From assembly GCA_037953625.1 (NCBI GenBank), contig CM075650.1, positions 42,784,206 through 42,848,205 on the forward strand: a DNA stretch of 64,000 nucleotides, given 5' to 3'. The position numbers were made by a program, and so were the translations under genes. Below, in pieces: positions 34,070 through 46,958 of the stretch; within the stretch, counting starts at the first letter, position 1; every line of letters begins with the position of its first letter. The notes beneath the pieces were generated by a model, which saw nothing but the letters and a program-made list of their open reading frames with translations, did not search any database and was not told where the DNA came from. Source of the stretch: Crotalaria pallida (Eukaryota > Streptophyta > Magnoliopsida > Fabales > Fabaceae).

Positions 34070-34264
34070 ATGTTTTTTTTTTTTTACACCAACCAGTATC
34101 TGGATCTGGTTTACCCAAAATCCGACTCATGCGATCCGACCCAACTGAGCTCGCATTAAGCGGTAGAGGTCTCCCAGCAGGGGTTGCTGCATGCCCAAGA
34201 CTCGAACTCGAGACCAGTTGGTTAAAGGACCAAGTAAACTACCACTTGACGAACCCACGTTGGT
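34070..34264 (-). mobile_element. tRNA-derived SINE, copy 2
   Basis: Same family as 9047-9225, same orientation. The B box is the complement of 34199-34207, and a run of T at 34072-34085 is the oligo-A tail on the minus strand. It is flanked by the duplication TCAAACAC at 34062-34069 and 34265-34272. A short open frame through it has no biological meaning. Confidence 0.85.
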
Positions 34265-34272
34265 TCAAACAC

Positions 34273-36060
34273 CAGTTGGTAAAAGTGTATTCTCTCTTAT
34301 TTTTTTTATAAGATCCTTTTAAAAAAAAATTACATAAATTAAGAAAGTAAGTTGATATTACTATTAGAATTGATCTCAATATTTGATATATATTTTAGAG
34401 GAAAGTGACTATCAATGTTCTCAACGAGAACCTCATTAATATTTGTTTGTTGACTACAAAAAGTCATGAATAAGTAAAGACATTTTTGAAGAAGAAAACA
34501 AAACAACTAATGCAACTGTTAAATTGGATGAAATCTTATAAGTAGAAATAAAATAAAGTCTTCAAGAGGGTCTTGTAAATATGTTAAGAGGAAATATGTA
34601 TTTTTGATTTCCTCGACAATACAAAATAAGCATATATAGGCAGAAAATAAAGAGAGTGTGTTCAACATGTTATAGCACTTAAACAAATGTATCATAAAAG
34701 CGTGGTCTCGAAAGCAATAAAGCCAAGCTTGTTAGTGCAACCAATTGTTAGTCTATCACCATTGAAAATATTCGGGGAAGGGGAATAATATTTTCTGTTG
34801 TATGCCAATTTTAGAGTTTTTCAATGTTTCCGATTTATTGTGCACTTCTAGATCTCTTCCATAATTCCAACCAAGCATAAGCAGAAAGCAATCAAGAGTA
34901 AAGATGTCTTACCACACAGTTTAGGAATCAACGACACTCGATTCAATAAACTCTATTCTACTTAGTAATAAATAAACAATAAACAATAACTCCGTACAAT
35001 CAAGTGTCACGCCCACCATAGTTCAAACTCATCCTCTCACCGATCCAAATTAAGTCAAGGGAGTATCAGTCGTCGTTCTAGTATCCGAGCCTCGGAGGCA
35101 GCAACGTAGATTTTAATGGACCATCCTACCTAGGAGACTTCTCTTGACTTCTTGATGAATCACCATCATTACGCCCCCATTCTCATCTTTCTCTACCCAT
35201 TGTCGAAGCAATGAGGTATCTTTCCTCTCCACTACTCTGCTATCAACTCGATTTCAATGTTTTCATAAAGTTTTATTGATTCGATGTAAGACTTTTAAGG
35301 TTTGTTTTCAATTAAGCAAGGAATAATCGACCCATCTTAAGTATCTTCTTAATTTAATAATGTTTTTCATGGCGACCGATCTTAAGTCACTACCATATTT
35401 GCTAGCTCCACACACAAACTAGACAATATCAAATGTATGGGGGACCATCTACGCTAGCTCTGACATGCAGGACAATATCGAGCGTCGTGTAGGTATCAAT
35501 TTAATCAATACTATGATCAATTGAACACCGCGAGCATGCTTGTCCGTACTCGTTCTACCAATCAATCAAGAAATAGCCCTCGCCAAGGAAATGTAGACAT
35601 AGTAGGAGGTACGGTTATGGTATGGTAGGAACTTTTGCGAAATAGTAAATGAATAAATGTTAAAGTATAATAGTTTAAGAGTTTGTGAAGGGTAAGGGTA
35701 TGTGTTTGCATGATTTTGATGAAGACAAAGAGCAAAGAGAATAAAATTCAAGTTATTCAAATGAGAAAATTCAAAAATAGAGAAGAACCTAGACTCAAGC
35801 AAGCTCAATGACTTTTATTGGTTTTAATTGATTTATTTTATATTTATTTAGGTCCTTAAGTGGTTTGCAATAGGTAGAATTTAGGATTGGGTAGTAAATC
35901 TCATTCAAATAATTTTGAACACATGAGCATTGAGTTTAACAAATCCAAACTATTTTTAATTGATGCATAATTTTTTAAAACTATTTTTAAACACTTTTAG
36001 AATGCATCAATAAGTGGCTTAAATATTTTTTTTAAGGTTTAAAAAGTGAGATATTGAAGC
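34273..36060. other. Unassigned sequence
   Basis: No coding region recognised. 34990-35560 is less AT-rich and has short inverted repeats such as CCGAG-C-CTCGG (35086-35096), reminiscent of the middle of a Ty3 LTR, but I find no ends. Confidence 0.35.
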
Positions 36061-36099
36061 ATTAAACTTGTACAAGAGTTATTGACTAAATTAATTAAC

Positions 36100-36800
36100 T
36101 TGGTCATCAGTTGATAACCGGTTACGGGTTTCAGTAACCGCTTGCATACTGTTATAACAGTTGGCAATTCAGTTTATTGTTGACCCTTTCCTTATGGATC
36201 TTCAATATAATCACTCCTTTGCACCTAATGACATGTAATAATACATTTTTACACATTCTAAACACAAACAAGAACCACACAATTCTCTCTATTTTCAAAG
36301 ATCAAAAGAGCAAACTTTTCAATCTTCTTCTTAATTCTTGCAACTTGAAATCTCAAATTCATTGTGTTCATTTCATTGTTTGAGATTCAAGTATTACAGA
36401 GGTAATTAGTGTTGTTCACTGTGCAATTGAAGTGCAAAACTCAACAACAACAAATTAAAGTTCTAGGTTCTTGGTGTGGGGTACCACCAAATTGAAGGTT
36501 GATCAAAGGGGTTAGGTATCTACTTCTGGTTCTAGAAAGTGTGGTATCTTTCTAGTGATTGATTTGCTATGGAAATAGAAGACTTATGTTTGTGCATCAA
36601 GAGGGAGGTAACTCTTGAAAGGGGCTTTGCAAGTGAGGTGATCTTAAAGTCATGTATTGTACAAAAACGATTCCTCTATTTCATAGTGAAGAAAATCTCT
36701 CTCACCACGAGAGGGGATTGGATGTAGCTCTCAATCTAATGAGAGTGAACCAGTATAAAAGCCGATGTGTCGTATCTTTAATTTTCTCTTTTAATTCATG
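36100..36800 (+). mobile_element. Copia (Sirevirus-like) LTR fragment
   Basis: Contains GGGGATTGGATGTAGCTC (36712-36729) and GTGAACCAGTATAAA (36746-36760), a block familiar from the 3' part of Sirevirus LTRs, and a palindrome pair at 36113-36145 (GATAACCGGTTAC and AGTAACCGCTTGC). The start and end are not defined, and no internal domain follows. Confidence 0.5.
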
Positions 36801-36989
36801 CGTTTTTCATTTTTTTAACCAAAAAACCTAAAAAATAACGATTTCGCTTCAAAATCATATAAGAAACGTTTTCTTTGATTGATTTATGAGTAAATTGACT
36901 TTTAAACATAATTGGGTTGTTGATTCTAAATTGGTTATAGAAAGATTTATGGCAAAAAGTGATTCCTTGAATCAATTTCATGTGCTTGA

Positions 36990-37582
36990 TAATTGTGCTT
37001 GGCTTAGTAGGTTATTATGTCTAACTAGAAACTGCTTTTCTATTTCATGTGCAATGCTCACTTCCTTACTATTTTTCAGGTACTGAGATTGATCTAGCAC
37101 AACCCCCGGCCGAGCAGGAGTGCTCTCCCTCACAGGGAGAGTAAGTCATTAGTTAGAGCTTGTGTCTAGTCCTGGATCCTTTTGTTTGCTATGATGTAGT
37201 TCTTTTGATTCTTGTAGATGTTGTACATGTTTATTTTGGGTTGGTCCAGGACCACTTCCATGGGCAGGAAGTATATTTTTGGGAAATTTAAACAATTCCA
37301 AAACTTGTTCATATTCGCTGCTATCTCTGATGTATTTAAACTCTGATGTGGATGCACTAGTTTCACATTGGTATTTTGGCCCGGTTGGCTTCTGAATGAA
37401 AGGAATATTGTGCTTATAACAGGTTACAGGACAACTTTATTTTTGGAAACGTTAATGAAACAAAGAAAACTCCGTCCGTTTTCATGGAGATTTTTATAAG
37501 TTAAAAAGGTTTTAAAAAGAAATTTTTAAGTTCATCTTTTTACCATTGGGGAATTAAATGTAATTTTAAATAGGGTGTTACA
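36990..37582 (+). mobile_element. Tekay-type LTR fragment (3' end)
   Basis: From about 36990 it follows the solo LTR at 3620-4173: TATTTCATGTGCAATGCTCA, TTTTTCAGGTACTGAG, CGGCCGAGCAGGAG, the hairpin (arms 37123-37130 and 37134-37141) and the final GGGTGTTACA (37573-37582). The left part of the LTR is missing. Confidence 0.8.
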
Positions 37583-37614
37583 AGTATTCATCATCAAGAA
37601 AGTGAGAAGGTGAT

Positions 37615-39219
37615 GGTTTAAGTACAGACAAGTATACCGGGTCACAAGTAATACAGAGTAAGTAAAATTATCGTTCCATTCGAGGATTGCAAGTTGTTTC
37701 TAATAATTCTTAGGCAAATAGTGATTACTACGTGAAACTTGAGTTTGGTTTAGATTTTGAGAAAGGAATGTAGAAAAGGTAGAATGAGACAAAACAGAAA
37801 ATAAAGATTATTTAGAACAAGGAGAATGGGAAAAGCGTTAGGAACATGGTTTCATTGCAGGACCTAAGTTACTAATTATGAATCTTATTCTGTTTTCCAT
37901 CAAATCCACGACATCCCAGAGGTAATAAAAACCAGATGTCTCTGTGAATTTATGTTTCTTATTCAATATGAGAACCCTTAATGTCTTAAGCGAATTTGAC
38001 ATACGAATAACCACAATTAAGCACACTGAAATATTCAAGTCATATAAGCCCTAGATGTATGTCTACAAACTAGGCGGTTATAATGTTTGGAAGAACGGCT
38101 TATTCTAACCCTCAGATGTCTCTTGTTGGATTAGAGATCCTAAGCAAAACATAAATTAGCTACTTTCATGAATTGGAATTAAAACACAACCAAACAATAT
38201 ATTTGAATGAAAAACAGGAAACATAATTCAAATAACTATCTCAGCATCCATACAATTACACCATATTCCTAACAAGAGGTTTAGTTACACATAATGGGAG
38301 AAGAAATACAAGAATGAAGGGAAGAACTCATAATCATAGACAATAATGAATTTACCCTAAGAGACCTTCAAACCTTCAATTGGATTCCTCCAATGTTGAT
38401 CTTCAATCCTTGCCTTGCCTCCTTTCTCTCAATGATATGTTTCTAACCTCTCTTCTCTAATCCTAATTGCTTTCAATATTCTTTATTGTATCTGAATTGT
38501 TACCAAAACCTAATGCTAAATCCTAATATATATATATATATATAAAGCTAAACGTAAAATAAATCTAAAATAAATCTCTAAATAAATCTATCTATAAATA
38601 AATCTTAAAGATAAATCTTAAATAAATCTAAAATAAATAATCTAGAATAAATCTAGAATAATTAATCTAGAATTAATCTAAAATAAATCAAAAAGATAAA
38701 TCTATCAAAATCCTTGAAATCATCAATATAGATAGGCCCAACTCGCAACACTCACGCCTAGGCGCACAGGATCCACGCCTAGGCGTGACTTCACTCCTTC
38801 TTTTCGTGGCACACGCGCCTGGGCATGCCATCCCCCATGCTTGGGCGCAGATGCCCTTGAACTGGTGTACTTTTGATTAATTGACTTCTAACACTTGCAC
38901 CAAACTTCTGGCTTTTGAACCCCATCATGCCTAGGCGTGACTGACACACGCTTGGGCGTAGACAACATTACTAAATAGCATTTCTCTCCATTCCAGCTCC
39001 AAATAAAGCTCCTTTCCATTCCAAAGCATAAATCAACAAATAAAGCTTCAAATTCATGAAATCAAACCTAAAACGGATCAAAACGTTCAAGGATTCTAAA
39101 TTACCTAAACTTTATTAAAAACATAATAAAATCCTAACAGTTACTTAAGAAACAAGTCAAATCCAAAGTAAAAGGGAGTTAATTAATGCTCAGAAATATC
39201 ATATATTAGACCCAAATCA
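37615..39219 (-). repeat. 3' LTR of the minus-strand Athila element
   Basis: On the minus strand starts TGATTTGGGTCTAATATATG next to the polypurine tract (complement of 39220-39232). It contains a run of AATAAATCT-type short repeats (38546-38700, with a TA microsatellite at 38527-38544) and a GC-rich palindrome cluster (38753-38970), including the perfect CACGCCTAGGCGTG at 38774-38787. Confidence 0.9.
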
Positions 39220-40636
39220 CTCCCCCAAACTTAGCATTTTGCATGTCCCAGGCAAAAGTAAAATAAAAGTTCTAAACACAGGACCATTTTCTAAATTAAT
39301 ATGCAAACACCTAATCTAAGACTCTAGACTCATGACTCATACACTTTTCTTCACAAGCAATAACTTCCATCAAAAACTGGTTAGAAAAAGAAACTCCAAA
39401 AGAACCAGGAACTAGTGAACACTCTCAACCTCACTGTGTATATCTCTCTCTCATGTGTATCAAGGGTTATATCAACAAACTCAAAAGTTCATCCAATGAC
39501 AATGTGTTACCATATGCTTGACCATAGACCCAAATCTCCACTGAAATTATTGAGTACATGCAAAAATTAAAAGGTTTTAATTTTGGTTGTAACGAGGCCA
39601 TGGCTAAAAGTGTAAGGTGGGATAAAAGAAAGATTGGATAAAACAAAGGGCTAAACTTGCAAAAGTATTTACAAAAACAAGCTTCCCTCAAAAACCGAAT
39701 ACAATAAAGACTCACACTCACATCAGGAACATTTTATTTTTCTTTACTTTTTCAATTTTTCTCTATTCTCTTCCTTTTCATTTACATTTCATTCTTTTTC
39801 AATTTCACTTATTTTTTACTTACTTGGAAGAGACATAGAACTCATAATACTTTTCACCAATTATTTTCACTTTCTTAAGTCATTCCTCTCAATTGCTCAT
39901 TCAAAATTCCCAAGGTACTCACAAAAATAATACAAAAATGGGTACCAAAGAAAAATTATAATATCTCAATAAGGCTCAAAATGGGCAACTAAGGGAATAT
40001 ATGATCAATCAAATCATCTAAAGGCCAACAAAAACACAATCCTAAGTGCCTTAATCATCTTATTGCATGTAAACAATTATCAATCTCAAAATGGTCAACG
40101 ATCAAGTTCTAGAACACAACATCAAAGTGAACACACTCATGAAAGAAATAGGAGTCTCAATCAATATAAATATTCACTATAAATCACATACCCCTGTCAA
40201 GTGTTTAGGCTCAAAAATCTCACAAGCTAATAGTCAGTTCACTAATAACTTGTTGCAAAACAATTTATAAAAATACCCAGTTCTCAACAAAATTTACAAC
40301 CCAATCCAAAATAGTGTCATACGATCAATGAGTCATCATCCTAAATCAAGTATTTACATATATAATCAGAAAAATAATTCTACACCTAGAAAAATCATCT
40401 ATCTTCACCCAAGACACAAACCAACACCAAATAATGGGAGAACAATTCAAATCTGAAAAATTTTTATTTTTATTTTGTTCACTCCCCCAAACTTAGAGGT
40501 TGGTTTGTCCTCAAGCAAAAAAAATCTAACCTAAACTACAAAATAAAAATTAAAAACAAAAGCAAGGGGTTAGAAACTTCCCTTTGTAGCACAACATTCT
40601 CTCTTGATGCACCGTGGAGGAGACTCCCCCAAACTT
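39220..40636 (-). repeat. Three polypurine-tract copies (minus strand)
   Basis: CTCCCCCAAACTT on the plus strand at 39220-39232, 40482-40494 and 40624-40636. The first adjoins the LTR. Spacing of the first two is 1262 bp, identical to the plus-strand Athila at 24308/25570. Intervening sequence is non-coding. Confidence 0.85.
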
Positions 40637-42144
40637 ATTCACCTGTGTCACATGAACAACTAAAAAAAAGTGCTAAAAGCACCTCATTAGCAGTTACATA
40701 TAGAAAGCACTAAACTCTTTATTAAACTAAAAAACTAAAAATTCAAAACCTACACTACTACATAACTAAAAAGAAAATCCACCAGGATCCCAAATCCTAT
40801 GGCACAAATCCCATGTGATGCAGGAATGACAAGTTACTCCCATATCCCATGGGACAAAGCATGGATGATGGTGGAGGAAGGAAGTTTCAAAAATAAGTTC
40901 AATCCCACCAGGGCAAATGGTACATTCCTCACTCCATACATCATCACATTGTTCTTGCCTTTTCCACCATTCATCATGAAGGTATCAACTTCATGAATCA
41001 GAACATTGACCTTTTCAAGCTCCCTATTATTTAACAATGACATATTGATTTTGAGAATTTTCATGAAAGCACAGAGGTTTAATATAATGGAAAAATTTTG
41101 AGTCATCTAAGCATGAAATAGATTTAATACAATTTTTTAGTTCATCAAATTCAGCATGCAAAGATAAAGCAAATTCTCCTACTATATTCATACCTTCTAT
41201 TGTTTTATTTTGGTTCACTTCCTCCATCTTATTATGCACATTATCTTTTTCTTCTTTGCTCACATCGTCCATCACCACTATTTCTTCCTTTCTTTACGAA
41301 AAGTCAAAAATCATTGGTGATGCTTGTGACTCGTCAGATAACTGCTTTGAAATTTGTTCAATTTGTAACTGATGGTTTCTAATACCAGCACTTTGAATTT
41401 GAAAATTAATTTTTGTTTCCTCAACACATCTATTAACGTAACACTCCTTGTATATCATCTTACTTTATAAGAAAAGTAATAAGTTTGTGATTACTTGGAC
41501 TTGTTATTATTGGAAAAAGAGCTGAAAATAAGAACTTTGCCTTCCCTTGAAATTTTTTTTTCACAAACACTTGATTGATAATGAAGGTGACTTAGTAAAA
41601 TCAGAGTTTGCGGAAACATAGTAAAATCAACATATTATACTCCCAAAATATATCAAGTGTAACAAGTCCATTAATACCAAATAAGTATTATTATGAAACT
41701 GAATTCCTCTTATGATACCTCTTTCCAAAATATGTATCATATAAATTCTATTAAAAATAGAAATGTTATAGAGCTGGTCACTGGTCCTTTGTCCAAACAT
41801 CCTTCTGGTCGGATCCTCGATATCTGCACCACGGGTTCCCAACCCACATTTTCTACACTCTGCATGCACCTAAGGGACATCTCCCCTTACTGATTCTTGT
41901 GCAAACTAGATGCACGATCAACACCTAATAAGGGCATGGGGGTTAGCTATACATATTCGCATAATCAAATGAGAATAAAACTAACATCCACAAGTCAACA
42001 TGTAGCAAACCATGATGCATAACCATATGAGCACACCCGGTTAATTATAATAATTCTTTCAATGCAGGTGGCAGGATGCATGATTTTCTCCCACAACTGA
42101 GGCCTCTAACAAAGTCCATCTTGGACGTCCATCCAATACACCGT

Positions 42145-42775
42145 TGTGTTCCCGGAACACTAACATTCGTTCCCAGAATGTAATGCCAAACCATACTTGG
42201 ATAAATAGCATCACTCCCAAAGTGTGCATCACGTTCCCAGAACGTGTAGCAAACCATACTTGGATAAATAAGCATCACTCCCAGAGTGTGCATCACGTTC
42301 CCAGAACGCATACGTTCCCAGAACGCATAAAAACCAGGTCCCGGACACTGGCCATATATCTATAATGTGTCCTCAAGTAGGTTGCATATCAATGTGTTCC
42401 TAGAATACTAACATACGTTCCCAGAACGTATAAAACCAGGTCCCAGACACTGGCCACATATCTATAATGTGTCATCAAGTAGGTTAAAATTTGGTACTCC
42501 CGGAGTATCCTCCTCATATTCCCAGAATATGATAAACGTTCCTACCAACTCATCTTCCATTCTATATGCATGAATGCACAATCATTAAGGTTGGTTTTTA
42601 TCTTTAATTCTATTATTATACCAATGTGTTCCCAGAACACTCACATACGTTCCTAGAACGTATCGCAAACCATACTTGGAATAAAATCAAGCACCACTCC
42701 CAGAGTGTGCATCACGTTCCCAGAACGTATCCAAGAAACCATGTCCCAGACAATGGCCACATTCCCAGAATGTGT
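42145..42775 (-). repeat. Array of about 18 micro-hairpins with CCA/CCG/CTA loops
   Basis: Examples: GTGTTC-CCG-GAACAC (42145), CACGTTC-CCA-GAACGTG (42231), ATACGTTC-CCA-GAACGTAT (42412), CATATTC-CCA-GAATATG (42515), GTGTTC-CCA-GAACAC (42626), ATACGTTC-CTA-GAACGTAT (42646), CACATTC-CCA-GAATGTG (42758) and several CACTC-CCA-GAGTG. Longer phrases such as CAAACCATACTTGGA and TCATCAAGTAGGTT recur between them, so there is also a larger duplicated framework. Confidence 0.9.
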
Positions 42776-43018
42776 CATCAAGTAGGTTGCATCAGTTTGG
42801 TACTCCTAGATTACAGGGTCATGTTCCCATTAATTCCATTTTTATGACTTAGAAAACACAACTTCTGAATGATATCTTGAGGTATGGCTCTACTCATAAA
42901 ATTCACCTTTGAATTTAAATTTAACATATGCTTATAGACCTGGATTGAGAGAATATAATCCTTGGTATTAGCAAATCCTTACTCAAAAACTTAACTTTTG
43001 TTTTTAAGTTTCAGGTAC

Positions 43019-44920
43019 TAACCGGTTACATCATCACCTAATCGGTTAGAATTACAGACCTGAATACAAAACCATTGATTTTCAAAGAATCTTTTCTTGA
43101 ATTATCTACTCAATCCAATAACAAGGTCTTAGCACAACAGAATACCTCAAGTTCAACACATAATATCATTCAAAAGATTTAAGTCATAATTCAAAGCACA
43201 ACTCCATAAACTTCCCTTTGAAGTTATCATAAACATTAAGGCATAAACTCATCGAAGTTCAACTATAATTAAACAACACCTTGGTCATTAACTTACAGTG
43301 ATAGACCCTCTGAAATTTGACTTAGAATTGAGTACATTTGATAGGAATCACTCAAACAATTCAAAAATTGTTTTGTTCTGAATGCTGTCAGCTAGTAACT
43401 AGTTACTGCTGCAACTCAGTAACTGGTTACTGACTGCAGAATTTGCACTAAAAAGTGGGGTTTGACATACCAAATTCTTTAATACTCAATTCTAATACAA
43501 TTCAAGGCATAAACAGAGTTTTATTACCTTAATATAAACATGTTCCAATGCTCAACATGTCACAAATTCATGTATTCAAAACTTATATATTAGGCATACA
43601 TAAATCACATATAAGTTCCATGTATAACATTATGATGATTATACAATATTCCGTCAATTCATTAAATCACCATGCTCATACAATACATGTAGTTCCCATA
43701 AGCTAGGTTAATATAAGTTATTTGAGATGGGTTTAAAAGAAAGATGATTGAAATGGCTTTTTCATTGTTTTTCTTCAATTTTCTAGTTTCAGGTACAGCT
43801 AGTAACCGGTTACTGCAGGTCACTAACCGGTTACTGACTGCAGAACATACACTAAAAAGAGGGTTTTTCAATACCATTTCCAATCACACCTCATTTTAAC
43901 CCAAACCAACCCCAAACAGAACTTCATTGCCATAAACTAAACATGTTTGAACACTGAAACTAACAAGAAACTTGTTGATTTCATTTCCATTCCTCATTAT
44001 GCATAAAAACCATAATTTCAACAACTCCAAGTATCAAACTCACATGTACTCAGAATTAGCATGGTTTAAGCATCAAATAAGTTCACTTGCAGCATATTAA
44101 ACTTATTCAAACAAGTGTTATATTTCAGTTTGGCCTCCATGCCAATATCCTATTCCAAAATTAATGCCCTTAAGCCTCATGATGGCTCATCCTACATTCT
44201 CAACATATTTATTCTCATTCTAGAAAATAGTAAGCTTCCCCCTTACCTTAAGTTCGTGCTTGAATAAGATTTGAGCAGAGATTTGAGGTAGAACACCAAA
44301 CACCCAAAGCTCCTCCTCAAACCAGAACCGTTTTGACAGGGTAGATTGATCAAGCAATTTGGGACATGAAATGGACATGAAAATTAGGGAAAATGGTCAT
44401 TATCAAACCATGCAACATGAACTTTGAAAGGAAACCAAGTCTAGAACAAGAGAAGGCTTGAGCTTACCAAAATCGAAGCTCAAAGTCAGTTCCAGAAACC
44501 CAATACAGAATTGTGACAGTTTTGAACCTCCAACTTCATGAATCGATTTCTCCTAGCTCAGGAACTCTCAACTCACAAACCTTATATCAATACAAAGCCC
44601 TTGATTCAAGCTTTGTAATGGTATATCACTCGAAATCTAACTCTTAACAAAGAAGGAGAATCGAACGAAACACAACAAGAACCCTAAAACAGAGATTGAC
44701 ACCAACACACTCCCAAAAACCCCAACTTTGATCTGATTAATGGCCTTATATAGCAAGATTAGAGAGCCATGCATGTTGACACGTCCTAACCCACCAAGAG
44801 AAGGATGAATTCGTGGCAAATTTCTGGGTTTTGGCTTGATTATTCATCAAATTCCACTTCCTCTTATGAGCTGTCTGCACTCACTAACCAGTTACTGGGT
44901 ACGGGTAACCGGTTACTCCA
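43019..44920 (-). repeat. Four pairs of TAACCGGTTA-type palindromes
   Basis: Pairs at 43019/43039, 43394/43418, 43801/43822 and 44884/44905, each pair 20-25 bp apart. Cores vary: TAACCGGTTA, TAACTAGTTA, TAACTGGTTA, TAATCGGTTA. Two of the pairs are followed by the shared phrase GACTGCAGAA. The pair closest to the LTR start (minus strand) is about 280-300 bp from it. Confidence 0.85.
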
Positions 44921-45343
44921 GTGCAAAATTCAAAAATTAAGATTTTAATTTCTTTCTTGCTAAAAACCCTTCTAATATTGTAATTAGGTCCCAACCCAAG
45001 GACTAAATTACAATATTCATATTTTTGTACAAAATAACCATATAAAAATATTTCTCATATTTTTATATATATAAAAACACATAATGTACAAAAACTAAAA
45101 CTTTCCAAACCAATATAAATCAATTATAAAATAATTGTTATAATTAATTTCTTGGTTATTTGGGAGACGAAAATTAGGGGTGTTACAATTAACATCTCGA
45201 GCAAGTTTCTCTACAGCTACTTTACATTGAGCTTTAATTTTTTTCATCATACATCTCGCTCATTATTTTATGCACTTGCTCAATTTGAATTTGAAGATCT
45301 CTTATTTGGGCATCTTGTTTTCGAAACCAATTTGATATTGTAT

Positions 45344-45360
45344 CCTCGACAACGGCGCCA
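45344..45360 (-). promoter_or_regulatory. Primer binding site (tRNA-Asp type)
   Basis: On the minus strand TGGCGCCGTTGTCGAGG lies 6 bp inside the LTR at 45367. It differs from the plus-strand Athila site at a few bases in its 3' half. Confidence 0.85.
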
Positions 45361-45366
45361 AAAACT

Positions 45367-46958
45367 TGTTGGACTACCGGCAAGTATACCAGGTCACAAG
45401 TAATACAGAGTAAGTAAAATTATCGTTCCACTCGGGGATTGCAAATTGTTTCTAATAATTCTAAGGCAAATAGTGATTACTAAGTGAAACTTGAGTTTGG
45501 TTTAGATTTTGAGAAAGGAATGTAGAAAAGGTAGAATGAGACAAAATAGAAAATAAAGATTATTTAGAACAAGGAGAATGGGAAAAGCGTTAGGAACATG
45601 GTTTCATTGCAGGACCTAAGTTACTAATTACGAATCTTATTCTGTTTTCCATCAAATCCACGACATCCTAGAGGTAATAAAAACCAGATGTCTCTGTGAA
45701 TTTATGTTTCTTATTCAATATGAGAACCCTTAATGTCTTAAATGATTTTGACATATGAATCACCACAATTAAGCACACTGAAATATTCAAGTCATATAAG
45801 CCCTAGATGTATGTCTACAAACTAGGCGGTTATAATGTTTGGAAGAACGGCTTATTCTAACCCTCAGATGTCTCTTGTTGGATTAGAGATCCTAAGCAAA
45901 ACATAAATTAGCTACTTTCATGAATTGGAATTAAAACACAACCAAACAATATATTTGAATGAAAAACAGGAAACATAATTCAAATAACTATCTCAGCATC
46001 CATACAATTACACCATATTCCTAACAAGAGGTTTAGTTACACATAATGAGAGAAGAAATACAAGAATTAAGGGAAGAACTCATAATCATAGACAATAATG
46101 AATTTTCCCCAAGAGATCTTCAAACCTTCAATTGGATTCCTCTAATGTTGATCTTCAATCCTTGCCTTGCCTCCTTGCTCTCAATGATATGTTTCTAACC
46201 TCTCTTATCTAATCCTAATTGCTTTCAATATTCTCTATTGTATCTGAATTGCTACCAAAACCTAATGCTAAATCCTAATATATATAGAAAAAGCTAAACG
46301 TAAAATAAATCTAAAATAAATCTAAAATAAATCTTAAAGATAAATCTTAAATAAATCTAAAATAAATAATCTAGAATAAATCTAGAATAATTAATCTAGA
46401 ATAAATCTAAAATAAATCTAAAAGATAAATCTATCAAAATCCTTGAAATCTTCAATATAGATAGGCCCAACTCGCAGCACTCATGCCTAGGTGCACAAGA
46501 TTCACGCCTAGGCGTGACTTCACTCCTTCTTCTCGTGGCACACGCGCCTGGGCTTGCCATCCCCCACGCCTTGGGGCATATGCCCATGAACTGGTGCACT
46601 TTTCATTAATTGACTTCTGACACTTGCACCCAACTTCTGGATTTTGAACCCCATCACGCCTAGGCGTGGCTGACACTCGCCTGGGCGTAGACAACATTAC
46701 TAAATAGATTTTCTCTCCACTGCAGCTCCAATCTCATGGTCTTCAAAAGCTCCTTTCCATTCCAAAGCATAAATCAACAAATAAAGCTTCAAATTCATGA
46801 AATCAAACGCAAAACGGATCAAAACGTTCAAGGATTCTAAATTACCTAAACTTTCTTAAAAACATAATAAATTCCTAATACTTACTTAAGAAACAAGCCA
46901 AATCCAAAGTAAAAAAGTTAATTAATGCTCAGAAATATCATATATTAGACCCAAATCA
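45367..46958 (-). repeat. 5' LTR of the minus-strand Athila element
   Basis: Aligns along its length with 37615-39219. Differences include the TA microsatellite, a shorter AATAAATCT run and many single substitutions, so this insertion is older than the plus-strand Athila. The palindrome cluster lies at 46485-46690, with the perfect CACGCCTAGGCGTG at 46503-46516. Confidence 0.9.

Larger units (their letters stand above)
41437..45187 (-). mobile_element. Solo LTR, Tekay-like, 3751 bp
   Basis: The plus-strand ends are CGTAACACTCC (first base mutated from T) and GGGGTGTTACA, flanked by ATTAA at 41432-41436 and 45188-45192. Minus orientation follows from the landmark order: palindrome pairs nearest the right end, hairpin array at 42145-42775, then a hairpin at 41871-41889 toward the left end. 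No internal retroelement sequence is attached. It is longer than the other Tekay-like LTRs here. Confidence 0.85.
40640..45343 (-). pseudogene. Gag-like remnant of the Athila element, split by solo LTR
   Basis: On the minus strand 45343-45193 reads FRKQDAQIRDLQIQIEQ and, after the inserted LTR, 41431-41330 reads INFQIQSAGIRNHQLQIEQI. Both resemble the coiled-coil-like segment seen in the Athila gag at 19735-22020 (QGASIRNLEVQVGQIAKQ). A further Lys/Glu-rich frame continues to about 41027. Stops interrupt it. No gag core, zinc knuckle or protease is left. Confidence 0.5.
37615..46958 (-). mobile_element. Athila-type non-autonomous element, complete ends
   Basis: Two LTRs (37615-39219 and 45367-46958) flank an internal region without pol. 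A 5-bp duplication GTGAT flanks it at 37610-37614 and 46959-46963. Read on the minus strand: 5' LTR, tRNA-Asp primer site (complement of 45344-45360), a short gag-like remnant, three polypurine tracts, 3' LTR. The solo LTR 41437-45187 is a later insertion. Without it the internal part is only about 2.4 kb, so the element needed proteins from other copies. Confidence 0.9.

Noticed and set aside
34990..35560. Another Ty3 LTR
   Set aside because: Composition and small inverted repeats are suggestive, but no TGTAACA or TGTTACA termini or shared landmark block were seen.
42145..42775. Regularly spaced palindromic repeats resembling a CRISPR array
   Set aside because: Spacing is irregular, repeats are variable, no spacers of fixed length exist, and the block lies in a plant LTR with target duplications.
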